Assembly: GCF_036226365.1 (NCBI RefSeq)
Contig: NZ_CP108462.1
Coordinates: forward strand, 8,846,001 to 8,910,000
DNA: 64,000 nt
Origin: Streptomyces sp. NBC_01262
Lineage (GTDB): Bacteria > Actinomycetota > Actinomycetes > Streptomycetales > Streptomycetaceae
Direction of reading: 5' to 3'
Shown: one piece after another, positions 24,630-36,195 of the stretch
Position numbering within the stretch: the first letter of the stretch is position 1
Layout: every line of letters starts with the position of its first letter
Made by a program: the position numbers and the translations under genes
Notes under the pieces: generated by a model
The model's database searches: none
What the model saw: the letters and a program-made list of their open reading frames with translations, nothing else
What the model was told of the DNA's origin: nothing

Positions 24630-25489
24630 CACCCCTGCGGTTCGCCGCCCTCGGCGACTCGCTCACCGCGGGCCTCGGCGACCCGCTCCCCGGCGGCGAG
24701 TGGCGCGGCTGGGCGGCGCTGTTGGCGCGCGGGCTCGCGGCGGATCCGCAGGGCGCGCTGCTGCTCAACTGCTCGCGCAGCGGCGCCCTCACCGCCGATG
24801 TGGCGGGGGAGCAGCTCACCGAGGCGCTCGGTCACCGCCCGCACCTGGCCTCGGTCGTGGTGGGGGCTAACGACACGCTGCGTGGCTCCTTCGACATCGA
24901 GACGGTCGCCCACCGCCTCGACTCGGTCTTCGGCGCCCTGCGCGCGCAGGGCGCCGAACTGCTGACGGCCTGTCTGCCCGACCCGGGCCGGATGCTCGGG
25001 CTGCCTTGGCCGCTGGCCCGGCCGCTCGGCCGCCGTATGCGCGCGCTCAACCACGTCGTGCACGCGCTGTCGGACCACTACGGTGCCGTGCATCTGCACA
25101 CCGCCCAGCACCCCTGGGTCCTGGACCGCGAGTCCTGGAGCGCCGACAAGCTGCACCCCAGCGAACGGGGCCACCGGCTGTTGGCCAGGGAGTTCCACAC
25201 GCTTCTCACCGCGGCCGGCCTGGTGGGCGGCGAGCCGCCGTCCGTCACCCCCGACAGCCCCGGGCCCGGCCGCGCGGCCAGCGCGTACTGGATGGCGACG
25301 CGCGGCACCAAGTGGGTGTGGGACCGCTGTACGGACCTGCTCCCCGATCTGCTGCGCCTGGCCGTGACCGAGTGCCGCCACCAGGCCGCGGGCACGGTCA
25401 CAGCCCTGGAGCTGGACGCCCACCGCGCGACCGTACGGGCGATCGCCTCGCTGAAGCTGTCCGCGTACGAACGGCTGGAGGCCGCCTGA
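24626..25489 (+). CDS. SGNH/GDSL hydrolase
   Basis: A 287-residue SGNH-fold esterase without a signal peptide. Block I is FAALGDSLTAGLGD (Ser nucleophile), block II has Gly/Ser in NCSRSGAL, block III is VVVGANDTL (Asn), and block V is DKLHPSERGHRLL (Asp/His). A 60-residue C-terminal helical extension follows. Its ATG overlaps transferase 2 by 4 bp. In this context it may remove an acyl group from the glycan or glycolipid made by the two transferases. The start is set by the overlap and the immediate GDS homology. Confidence 0.87.
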   Translation: MTPLRFAALGDSLTAGLGDPLPGGEWRGWAALLARGLAADPQGALLLNCSRSGALTADVAGEQLTEALGHRPHLASVVVGANDTLRGSFDIETVAHRLDSVFGALRAQGAELLTACLPDPGRMLGLPWPLARPLGRRMRALNHVVHALSDHYGAVHLHTAQHPWVLDRESWSADKLHPSERGHRLLAREFHTLLTAAGLVGGEPPSVTPDSPGPGRAASAYWMATRGTKWVWDRCTDLLPDLLRLAVTECRHQAAGTVTALELDAHRATVRAIASLKLSAYERLEAA

Positions 25490-25493
25490 AGTT

Positions 25494-25499
25494 CATAAT
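25494..25499 (+). promoter_or_regulatory. -10 box CATAAT for a probable leaderless oxoprolinase mRNA
   Basis: CATAAT ends six bases before the ATG at 25506, and no Shine-Dalgarno sequence is present. Transcription would start at or next to the A of the start codon. Only 16 bp separate this gene from the SGNH gene. Confidence 0.5.
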
Positions 25500-25505
25500 G
25501 GGCCC

Positions 25506-29134
<3,629 letters not shown>

Positions 29135-29138
<4 letters not shown>

Positions 29139-30025
29139 CGGCCGGTTTGTGGGCGGGCGTTCCGCCGCACCGGCACGAAACGCACCGGCGTTCCCGGCGC
29201 CGCTTGCGCGGCCCCCGCCAGGTCCCGTCCCCGTACGACGCCCACCACCGGATAGCCGCCGGTGGTCGGATGGTCGGCCAGGAACACCACGGGCCGTCCG
29301 TCCGGCGGCACCTGGACGGCGCCCAGGACCATTCCCTCGCTGGGCAGTTCGTCATGCCGTGCCCGCTCCAGCGCCGGCCCGTCCGTGCGCAGGCCGATGC
29401 GGTTGCTGGCGGACGCCACCCGGTAGGCGCCGACGGCCAGCATGCGCAGGGCGGCTTTGGTGAACCAGTCGTCGCGGGGCCCGAGCAGCACGTGCAGCAC
29501 CAGCTCGTCCGCCGGTCCCGGAGCCGGAGCCACATCGACCCGCCCGGGCGCCCCGGCCGCCTCCCCCAGCGGCAGTACCGCCGCGTCGGCCAGCGGCGCC
29601 GGGCCCAGCCCGGACAGCAGGTCCGTCGACCGGCTGCCCAGCACCGGGTCCACGGCGACGCCCCCGCTGAACGCGACATAAGAGCGCACCCCGCGCACGG
29701 CGGGCCCCACCTCCACCACCGCGCCGGCGGGTACCGTCACCGGCGCCCCCCAGGCGGCGGGCCGCCCGTCGACGGTCACCGCGCAGGGAGCCCCGGTCAC
29801 CGCCACGGTCACCGCGCAACGGGCGCGTACCGCACAGCCGTTCAGCGTGGTCTCCAGGACGGCGGCCTCGATGCCGTTGCCCGCCAGCCGGTTGGCCAGC
29901 GCGCTCGCCGGCCGGTCCAGTGCCCCGGAGCCCGCCACCCCCACATGCGCGTGCCCGGGCCGCCCGAGATCCTGCACGGTCGTCAGGGCGCCCGCCCTTA
30001 CGACCACCAGCGCACGGTCCGTCAC
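29135..30025 (-). CDS. pxpC: 5-oxoprolinase subunit C (KipA type)
   Basis: A 296-residue biotin-dependent-carboxylase-like (KipA/PxpC) subunit of the bacterial 5-oxoprolinase PxpABC. Family motifs are LTTVQDLGRPGHAHVGVAGS near the N-terminus, SYVAFSGGVAVDPVLGSRST in the middle and the C-terminal GGYPVVGVV. The GTG start overlaps the pxpB stop by 4 bp (GTGA). The stop lies in the CTAG shared with the convergent oxoprolinase gene. It is the last gene of the operon MFS-UPF0317-pxpA-pxpB-pxpC. Confidence 0.9.
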
Positions 30026-30642
30026 AGTGCACCGTCCGCCACGAACCGCACCGGCGTCCCCGGCGCCAGCAGCGCCGCCGGCTCCCTGGCCGGGTCCCAC
30101 AGCACGGCGTCGGTCGTCCCGATGAGCTGCCAGCCGCCCGGCGACGAGCGCGGGTAGATCCCGGTGTACGCCCCGGCCAGCCCGACCGAGCCCGCCGGGA
30201 CGGCGGTCCTCGGCGTGGCCATGCGCGGCACGGCGTACCGCTCGGGCAGGCCCGTCAGATAGCCGAAGCCGGGCGCGAAGCCGCAGAAGGCGACCCTGAA
30301 CCGCGCCTGCGAGTGGATCCGGGCGACCTCCCCGGCCGTCACGCCCCACATCGCGGCCACCTCGGCCAGATCCGGCCCGTCGTACCGTACGGGGATCTCG
30401 ACCGTCTCGCGCATGGCGGGCGGCATCGGCGGAATGTCCCACTGCGCAAGCAGCGTGGCGAAGCGGCGCGGCTCCGCCAGCCCGCACAGCAGCACGGTCC
30501 GGGCGGCCGGCACGATCTCCGTGACCCCGGGCAGCGTCCCCTCGGAACGCCGCCGCAGCAACTCGGCGTGCAGGGCCCCCGCTTCCTCGCCCGAGGCGCA
30601 TTCGACGAGCAGCGCGTCCTCGCCGACCGGCAGCGGCCTCAC
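30022..30642 (-). CDS. pxpB: 5-oxoprolinase subunit B (KipI type)
   Basis: A 206-residue KipI/PxpB protein. The signature FCGFAPGFGYLTGL is present, followed by the PAGSVGLAGAYTGIYPRSSP stretch typical of the cyclophilin-like fold. The start is GTG 30642, overlapping the pxpA stop by 4 bp; its own stop overlaps the pxpC GTG in the same way. PxpB and PxpC form the ATP-using part of the complex that phosphorylates oxoproline. In Bacillus the homologue also inhibits the sporulation kinase KinA; there is no evidence for that here. Confidence 0.9.
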   Translation of the reverse strand: MRPLPVGEDALLVECASGEEAGALHAELLRRRSEGTLPGVTEIVPAARTVLLCGLAEPRRFATLLAQWDIPPMPPAMRETVEIPVRYDGPDLAEVAAMWGVTAGEVARIHSQARFRVAFCGFAPGFGYLTGLPERYAVPRMATPRTAVPAGSVGLAGAYTGIYPRSSPGGWQLIGTTDAVLWDPAREPAALLAPGTPVRFVADGAL

Positions 30643-31409
30643 GCGAAGGCCTCCACCCGTACGCCCGCCGCCTCCAGGCCCGACCGCACCCGGCGGGCGA
30701 GCCCGGCGGCGCCGGCGGTGTCGCCGTGCAGGCACAGCGACCTGGCCCTTATGATGATCCGCTGCCCGCAGTGCGAGAGCACCTGCCCGGACCTGGCGAT
30801 GCCGACCGACCGCTCGACCACGGCATCCGGGTCGGTGACCACCGCGCCCTCCTCCCGCCGGGACACCAGAGTCCCGGCGGCGGTGTACGCGCGGTCGGCG
30901 AACGCCTCCGCCACCACCGGCAGCCCGGCCTTCCCCGCGGCCTCGTGCAGCCGCGAGCCCGGCAGCCCGAGGACGGGCAGGTTCTCCCCGGCCAGCAGCA
31001 CCCCCTCGACCACGGCGGCGGCCTGCTCCTGGTCGTGCACGGCGCGGTTGTACAGGGCGCCGTGCGGCTTCACATACGCCACGCGCGCCCCCGCCGCCCG
31101 GGCGAAGACCTCCAACGCGCCGATCTGGTACGCCACCTCCGCGGCCAGCTCGTCCGGCGGCACGTCCATCGACCGCCGCCCGAAACCGGCCAGATCCCGG
31201 TACGAGACCTGGGCGCCGATCGCCACACCGTGCTCCGCCGCGAGCGCGCAGACCCGGCGCATCGTCGCGGCGTCCCCGGCGTGGAAACCACAGGCGACAT
31301 TCGCGCTGGTCACGACCGCGAGCAGCGCCTCGTCGTCGGTCAGCCGCCAGCGGCCGAAGCCTTCGCCGAGATCGGCGTTGAGGTCGATGAGCGGCTCGGG
31401 CTCGGACAT
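30639..31409 (-). CDS. pxpA: 5-oxoprolinase subunit A (LamB/YcsF family)
   Basis: A 256-residue LamB/YcsF-family protein that opens the ring of phosphorylated oxoproline in PxpABC. The signature IDLNADLGEGFGRW opens the protein, followed by SANVACGFHAGDAATMR and YVKPHGALYNRA. ATG 31409 has AAGGAG 11 bases upstream inside an A-rich tract, and begins exactly at the conserved motif. The upstream leader between this gene and the UPF0317 gene holds a strong stem-loop. It is followed by pxpB with a GTGA overlap. Confidence 0.92.
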   Translation of the reverse strand: MSEPEPLIDLNADLGEGFGRWRLTDDEALLAVVTSANVACGFHAGDAATMRRVCALAAEHGVAIGAQVSYRDLAGFGRRSMDVPPDELAAEVAYQIGALEVFARAAGARVAYVKPHGALYNRAVHDQEQAAAVVEGVLLAGENLPVLGLPGSRLHEAAGKAGLPVVAEAFADRAYTAAGTLVSRREEGAVVTDPDAVVERSVGIARSGQVLSHCGQRIIIRARSLCLHGDTAGAAGLARRVRSGLEAAGVRVEAFA

Positions 31410-31436
31410 GCGGTGGAGCTCCTTCTCTTTCTTTTT

Positions 31437-31454
31437 GGAGGCGAGTTCGCCTCC
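31437..31454 (-). promoter_or_regulatory. Intercistronic stem-loop before pxpA
   Basis: GGAGGCGA and TCGCCTCC form a perfect 8-bp stem with a 2-nt centre. On the minus strand it is followed by an unusual purine run AAAAAGAAAGAGAAGG (31421-31436) that contains the pxpA ribosome-binding site. It could set the ratio of pxpA to the upstream genes or be an RNA-processing point. Confidence 0.45.
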
Positions 31455-31524
31455 GCTGCGCTCAGCCACTGTCGACTGCGTCGGCCGCAGATCCGTGATG
31501 GCCGGCGGCCCAATGGTGAGGGAA

Positions 31525-32322
31525 TCAGCCTGCCACGCGGTACTCCTCGTCACGTACGTCGGTGACCAGCATCTGGCCGGGCGCGTGCGTGATCGCGAAC
31601 GGCGGCCGCGAGGTCATCACGGCGGCCTGGAGGGTGACCCCACAGGCCCAGAACATGGGCACGTCGCCGGGTTCGGGGTGGACCGGGTCGCCGAAGTCCG
31701 GGTGGGCGAGGGAGCGGATGCCCAGGGCGGCGGGGTCGCCGGTGTGGATGGGGCTGCCGTGGACGTCGGGCATGGTTCCGCTGACCCGGCGGGCGATGGC
31801 GACCAGGGTGTCGGGGACGGGGCGCATGGAGACGACGAGCGGCCCGCTGAGCCGTCCGGCGGGACGGCACTGACGATTCGTCACGTACATCGCGACGTTG
31901 CGGCCCTGCTCGGCGTGGCGCAGCGGGACTCCGGCATGCGCAAGGGCGGATTCGAAGGTGAAGCTGCACCCGATGAGGAGGGAGACCAGGTCGTCCCGCC
32001 AGTGGGCGGTCGCGTCGGTGGGCTCGTCGACCAGTTCGCCGTTCTCCCAGACGCGGTAGCGCGGGATGTCGGTGCGCAGGTCGGCGCCCGGGGCCAGGGG
32101 CGTGCTCCAGGAGCCGGGGCGGGTGACGTCGAGCACGGGACAGGGCTTGGGGTTGCGGCGGCAGAAGAGCAGTACCTCATCGGCCCAGTCGCCGGGCACG
32201 GAGATGAGGTTGGCCTGGGTGTAGCCCGGTGCCCATCCGGCGGTGGGGGTCGACAGGCCCGCGCGGAAGCGCTCGCGTGCCAGGCCGGGGCTCGTGGTCG
32301 CGGGCCGGTCGCTGACGGTCAT
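31525..32322 (-). CDS. UPF0317/DUF1445 protein (D-glutamate cyclase-like, YcsI type)
   Basis: A 265-residue UPF0317 protein. Conserved blocks are APGYTQANLISVP, FCRRNPKPCPVLDV, FLLIGCSFTFESAL-like SLLIGCSFTFESALAHAGVP, and FWACGVTLQAAV with ITHAPGQMLVTD at the end. The mammalian member DGLUCY makes 5-oxo-D-proline from D-glutamate, and Bacillus ycsI lies beside ycsF-kipI-kipA. GGAAGGAC precedes ATG 32322. The position between a transporter and pxpABC supports a role in oxoproline or D-glutamate metabolism. The precise reaction here is inferred. Confidence 0.87.
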   Translation of the reverse strand: MTVSDRPATTSPGLARERFRAGLSTPTAGWAPGYTQANLISVPGDWADEVLLFCRRNPKPCPVLDVTRPGSWSTPLAPGADLRTDIPRYRVWENGELVDEPTDATAHWRDDLVSLLIGCSFTFESALAHAGVPLRHAEQGRNVAMYVTNRQCRPAGRLSGPLVVSMRPVPDTLVAIARRVSGTMPDVHGSPIHTGDPAALGIRSLAHPDFGDPVHPEPGDVPMFWACGVTLQAAVMTSRPPFAITHAPGQMLVTDVRDEEYRVAG

Positions 32323-32375
32323 GGTGTCCTTCCCTGTGCGCTGAGCTGAATGGATGCGTTGAACGTGCGGGGCGG

Positions 32376-33665
32376 TCAGACCAGTTCGCGGCCGCGGGTC
32401 TCCGGCAGCCCGAGCAGGGCGATGACGGCGATCCCGTAGCCGATGGCGCCGAACACCAGGGCCCCGCCGACGCCCCAGCTGCCGGCCATGAAGCCGACCA
32501 GGGCCGGGAAGAAGGCGCCGACACCGCGGCCCATGTTGTAGGTGAAGCCCTGTCCGGTGCCGCGCACGGCGGTCGGGTAGAGCTCGCTGAGGAAGGAGCC
32601 GAAGCCGCTGAAGATGGCCGACATGCAGAAGCCGAGCGGGAAACTCAGCGCCAGCAGAACGCCGTTGGCCCCGGCGGGCAGGTGGGTGAAGGCCAGGACG
32701 CAGGCGGCGGACAGGACCGCGAACAGGGCGATGGTCCTCTTGCGGCCCAGCCGGTCGGTGAGGAACCCACCGGTCAGATAGCCGCAGAACGCGCCCGAGA
32801 TGAGGACGGTCAGATAGCCGCCGGTGCCGACCACCGTCAGCCCGCGCTCGGTCTTGAGATAGGCCGGGACCCAGGTGGCGAGGGTGTAGTAGCCGCCCTG
32901 CACACCGGTGGCCAGCAGCGCGGCGAAGAAGGTGGTCTTCGCGAGTCCGGGCTTGAAGATCTCGGCGAACGAGGCGAAGGGGTTCCCGCGCCGGCCGGTG
33001 AGCCGCTTGGCGGCGGCGTCGGGCGCGTCCTGGACGTTCTTGCGTACGTACAGCACGAGCAGCGCGGGCAGTGCGCCGGTCCAGAACATCACGCGCCAGG
33101 CGGTGGCGGGGTCGAGCAGCTCGAAGACCGTGGTGTTGACGACCACCGCGAGGGCCCAGCCGACCGCCCAGGAGCTCTGGACGAAGGCCAGCGTGCGCCC
33201 GCGGTGTTTGGCGGAGGCGTACTCGGCCACCAGGATCGCGCCGACCGCCCATTCGCCGCCGAAGCCCAGCCCCTGGAGACCGCGCAGGACCAGGAGCGAC
33301 TCGTACGTGGGCGCGAAGCCGCACAGGACGGTGAAGAAGGCGTAGGTGGCGACTGTGATCATCAGCGCCTTGACGCGGCCGATGCGGTCGGCGAGCACGC
33401 CGGCGACGGCCCCGCCCACGGCGGAGACGACCAGGGTGACGGTGGCCAGCAGGCCGGTCTGGCCGGTGTTGAGCCCGAAGTACGCCGCGATGGCGACCAT
33501 GCTCAGCGGCAGCGTGAAGAAATCGTATGAATCCAGCGCATAGCCGCCGAACGCGCCGGCGAAGGCGCGGCGGCCGCGCGGGCCGAGCGTGCGGAACCAG
33601 TCGAAGGGGCCGGGGTCTTCGTCGATGTCGCCGGCCGGGGACGTGGTGACGGGAGTCGTGCTCAT
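32376..33665 (-). CDS. MFS transporter (organic-acid:H+ symporter type)
   Basis: A 429-residue 12-helix major facilitator. The loop 2-3 motif GVLADRIGRVKALM and the matching loop 8-9 motif GFLTDRLGRKRTI are present, with LRGLQGLGFGGEWAVGAILVAE in the fourth/fifth helix region as in NanT/AAHS-type symporters. ATG 33665 has GAGGTG upstream; a longer N-terminal form is possible but lacks family features. As first gene of the operon ending in pxpC, it is likely to import 5-oxoproline or a related acid. It diverges from the GntR regulator over 173 bp. Confidence 0.87.
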   Translation of the reverse strand: MSTTPVTTSPAGDIDEDPGPFDWFRTLGPRGRRAFAGAFGGYALDSYDFFTLPLSMVAIAAYFGLNTGQTGLLATVTLVVSAVGGAVAGVLADRIGRVKALMITVATYAFFTVLCGFAPTYESLLVLRGLQGLGFGGEWAVGAILVAEYASAKHRGRTLAFVQSSWAVGWALAVVVNTTVFELLDPATAWRVMFWTGALPALLVLYVRKNVQDAPDAAAKRLTGRRGNPFASFAEIFKPGLAKTTFFAALLATGVQGGYYTLATWVPAYLKTERGLTVVGTGGYLTVLISGAFCGYLTGGFLTDRLGRKRTIALFAVLSAACVLAFTHLPAGANGVLLALSFPLGFCMSAIFSGFGSFLSELYPTAVRGTGQGFTYNMGRGVGAFFPALVGFMAGSWGVGGALVFGAIGYGIAVIALLGLPETRGRELV

Positions 33666-33739
33666 GGGCACCTCGCAAGCGGTGGAGGGTGCGGCTCTGA
33701 GGATGACGGTGGAAGGTGGTACGAGCATCAAGGTAGGGA

Positions 33740-33750
33740 TTGTTGAACGA
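33740..33750. promoter_or_regulatory. GntR/FCD-type operator candidate
   Basis: TTGTTGAACGA fits the FadR-subfamily consensus TNGTNNNACNA at all fixed positions. It lies between the divergent MFS and GntR genes, 75 bp from the first start and 89 bp from the second. Autoregulation plus control of the oxoproline operon is the simple reading. Confidence 0.5.
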
Positions 33751-33838
33751 TCCGGCAATACCCATGTTGTTTCGTTCTCGTTTCTGCGATTGAATTCCGG
33801 ACAACACGAAGCGGCGCGAAGACGCGAAGAGGGAAGCA

Positions 33839-34552
33839 GTGGGCGACAACGAGGACATGCTCGACAGGCTCCGGGAAGCCAGCTCGCGGCAGGAGCGCAC
33901 CAGCGTCGCGGAGTGGGCCGCCGGTGTGCTGCGCGACGGCATCACCGAAGGACTCTTCCCGCCCGGCGAACGGCTTCCCGAGGACGCCCTCGGCGGGGTC
34001 ATGAAGGTCTCCCGCAACACCCTGCGCGAGGCGTTCCGGCTGCTCACCCACGAGCGGCTGGTCGTCCACGAGCTCAACCGGGGGGTCTTCGTACGGGTCC
34101 TGGAGACCGAGGACCTCCGGGACATCTACCGGGTCCGCCGGCTCATCGAAGGCGCCGCCCTGCGCTCCCTCGGGGAGCCGCCCTACCCTCTGGAAGCCCT
34201 GGAACAGGCTGTCGCCGAGGGCCGCAAGGCCGCCCAGGAAGGGCGCTGGCGCGATGTCGGCACCGCCAACATCGGCTTCCACAAGGCGATCGTGGCCCTG
34301 GCCGGCAGCCCGCGCACCGATGAGCTGATGCGCAGCATTCTGGCCGAACTTCGACTGGTGTTCCACGTGATGGCCGATCCGCGCGCCTTCCACGAGCCCT
34401 ACGTCGACCGCAACCAGGAGATACTGCGCACCCTCCAGGCGGACGACGCCGCTGGTGCGGCCCGGCTGCTGGCCGCCTACCTGGACGACTCGGAGCGCCA
34501 GCTCGTCCAGCGCTACGCGGGCCGGACCGGCGCACCCGGCTCACCCGGCTGA
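33839..34552 (+). CDS. GntR-family regulator, FadR/FCD subfamily
   Basis: A 237-residue regulator. The N-terminal winged helix contains GERLPEDALGGVMKVSRNTLREAFRLLTHERLVV. The C-terminal FCD ligand domain has the metal/ligand histidine in IGFHKAIVAL and a further RNQEIL helix. GTG 33839 has AGAGGGA upstream. It diverges from the MFS-UPF0317-pxpABC operon and is probably its ligand-responsive repressor, with oxoproline or glutamate as a possible effector. The SMC-like operon begins 56 bp downstream on the same strand from its own promoter. Confidence 0.88.
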   Translation: MGDNEDMLDRLREASSRQERTSVAEWAAGVLRDGITEGLFPPGERLPEDALGGVMKVSRNTLREAFRLLTHERLVVHELNRGVFVRVLETEDLRDIYRVRRLIEGAALRSLGEPPYPLEALEQAVAEGRKAAQEGRWRDVGTANIGFHKAIVALAGSPRTDELMRSILAELRLVFHVMADPRAFHEPYVDRNQEILRTLQADDAAGAARLLAAYLDDSERQLVQRYAGRTGAPGSPG

Positions 34553-34557
34553 CCTGT

Positions 34558-34574
34558 CCAAACGTGCCGTTTGG
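34558..34574. promoter_or_regulatory. Inverted repeat CCAAAC-N5-GTTTGG before the SMC-like operon
   Basis: A perfect 6-bp inverted repeat with spacer GTGCC that begins five bases after the GntR stop. It overlaps the possible -35 box TTGGGC (34571-34576) of the next operon. It may be an operator for the SMC-like genes or a short terminator hairpin for the GntR gene. Confidence 0.45.
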
Positions 34575-34595
34575 GCCGTTGTCGGTGCGACCGCA

Positions 34596-34601
34596 TAACC
34601 T
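34596..34601 (+). promoter_or_regulatory. -10 box TAACCT of the SMC-like operon, possible leaderless start
   Basis: TAACCT (TANNNT) ends seven bases before the GTG at 34609, which has no Shine-Dalgarno sequence. TTGGGC at 34571-34576 lies 19 bp upstream of it. Confidence 0.45.
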
Positions 34602-34608
34602 GTGCGTC

Positions 34609-36195
34609 GTGACCGTTACCGTCCCCCACCAGCACGGCAGCGCCGCCCGCCCCGCCCCCGGCCCGGCCGCCGACGAGGGCCTGGCCCGCCGCCTCAAGGC
34701 CCTGGCCTGCACCGCGCCGCTGCACGACCTCGACGCGCGCAAGGCCAACCTCGCGGGTGAGTACGGGGTGTACGCAATGGCCGAGGTCGCCCTCGCCGCC
34801 ATCGACCTGGTCACACTCAACATGGACTTCGACACCGGCGCCGACCACGACCAGATAGTCCACCGCCTCCTCCCGCGCGTCGCCGCCCAGGCCCCGCGCC
34901 GCGACCCCGCCGAGCACGAGCGCGTAGCCCGCTGGGTCCTGGAGAACCTGATCAACGTCGGCAGCGTCGACCGCGGCTTCCGCGCCGTCTACGGCACCTT
35001 CGGCCCCGACGGCGCCTACGTCCGGCGCGACTACGACTTCAAGCTCATCGAGGAGGTGGCCGGCCCCGGCGGCAGCATCTACCTGCGCACGACGGACGAA
35101 GCCGTCAACGTCCTCGTAGGAGCCCTCGACACCGACGTCACCAGCGCCCAGATCGCCGCCGAGGTCAAGCTCGAAGTCCTGGTCGCCCGCGGCCGCCTCG
35201 CCGACGCCCAGCTCGCCGCCGAGCAGGCCCGCTACCGCACCGTCCAGTACGCCGAGACCCTGCGCCGGGCCCTGGAGGCCACCCGGCGCAACGTTCGGGC
35301 CGTCGACTGGCTGCGTACGGTCCCCGACATGATCGACGAGGCCCTCGACCATGTCGCCGACCGCTACCGCCACGAGAACGCGATCCTCACCAACATCCGC
35401 AAGGCCCGGGACGAGGCCGAGGAACCCGACAACAAGCGCCGCGCCGCCGAACTCGTCGACATCGTCAAGGACTGCATCCGCCGCCACACCCAGCTCCAGT
35501 CCCGCCTCCTCGAAGCCGGCCCCCTCTTCCGCGCCGAACAGGACCGCCAGTCCTTCGCCGCGCCCCCGGCCAGGTCCGGCCTCGACCTCTACGGCCACCT
35601 CGTCGCCCCCGTCCTCCCGCTCCCCGTCGAGCACGCCACCCGCGTCACCGACGCCTTCTTCGCCCGCGGCACCGGCCTGCGCACCCCCGTCTCCGTCCGC
35701 CTCGCCGACCTCGTCGACGGCCTCCTCACCCCTCCCGTCGAGCGCGAACACCTCGGCGTCGCGATGCCCGAACCCGATCTCGTCGCCACACCCGACGACA
35801 GCCGCTTCAGCGACGAACAGCTCGACTCCGCCCTCGCACTGCTCGACCTCCCGCACGACGCCCCGCGCCGACTGTCCGGGCTGCTCGCCGAAGCCCGCCG
35901 CACGGACCCCGAACTGCCCTACCTGGTCGCCCTGCTGGCCGTCCACGCGGCGAGCCCGCCCGTCGGCACGGCCTACCGGCAGGGCGAGCAGCGGCTGCTG
36001 TTCGCCGTGGACGACGGGACGCAGCTTGACGACGTGGAGTTCGGCGGTGCCGACCTGATCGTCGGGACCGCGAGGCTGGACGCGGTCGGCATGGCCGCCG
36101 ACCGGGCTCCAGCCCGTCCGGCGTTTGAGGACCGGGGGTCTGGGGGCGGAGCCCCCACCGCCCCCACCAACCGCAACCAGGAGCCACCCCAGTGA
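34609..36195 (+). CDS. Kleisin-like subunit of an SMC (Wadjet JetA/MksF-like) operon
   Basis: A 528-residue soluble protein. The N-terminal third looks like a winged-helix/globular domain (AMAEVALAAIDLVTLNMDFD, ARWVLENLINVGSVDRGFRA). The centre is a long amphipathic helical bundle (about 170-320), as in kleisin/MksF subunits. The last 35 residues are low-complexity and coincide with a Streptomyces repeat element, so the original C-terminus was probably shorter. The gene overlaps the next by 4 bp (ATGA). The kleisin assignment is inferred from operon architecture (kleisin-KITE-SMC) and helix pattern, not from a recognised motif. Confidence 0.62.
   Translation: MTVTVPHQHGSAARPAPGPAADEGLARRLKALACTAPLHDLDARKANLAGEYGVYAMAEVALAAIDLVTLNMDFDTGADHDQIVHRLLPRVAAQAPRRDPAEHERVARWVLENLINVGSVDRGFRAVYGTFGPDGAYVRRDYDFKLIEEVAGPGGSIYLRTTDEAVNVLVGALDTDVTSAQIAAEVKLEVLVARGRLADAQLAAEQARYRTVQYAETLRRALEATRRNVRAVDWLRTVPDMIDEALDHVADRYRHENAILTNIRKARDEAEEPDNKRRAAELVDIVKDCIRRHTQLQSRLLEAGPLFRAEQDRQSFAAPPARSGLDLYGHLVAPVLPLPVEHATRVTDAFFARGTGLRTPVSVRLADLVDGLLTPPVEREHLGVAMPEPDLVATPDDSRFSDEQLDSALALLDLPHDAPRRLSGLLAEARRTDPELPYLVALLAVHAASPPVGTAYRQGEQRLLFAVDDGTQLDDVEFGGADLIVGTARLDAVGMAADRAPARPAFEDRGSGGGAPTAPTNRNQEPPQ
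36103..36158 (+). repeat. Streptomyces REP-like palindromic element inside a coding end
   Basis: The stretch includes GTCCGGCGTTTGAGGACCGG and the hairpin GGGGGCGGAGCCCCC, a combination often seen between genes in Streptomyces genomes. Here it lies in frame in the last codons of the kleisin-like gene and encodes the low-complexity tail RPAFEDRGSGGGAP. Confidence 0.6.
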
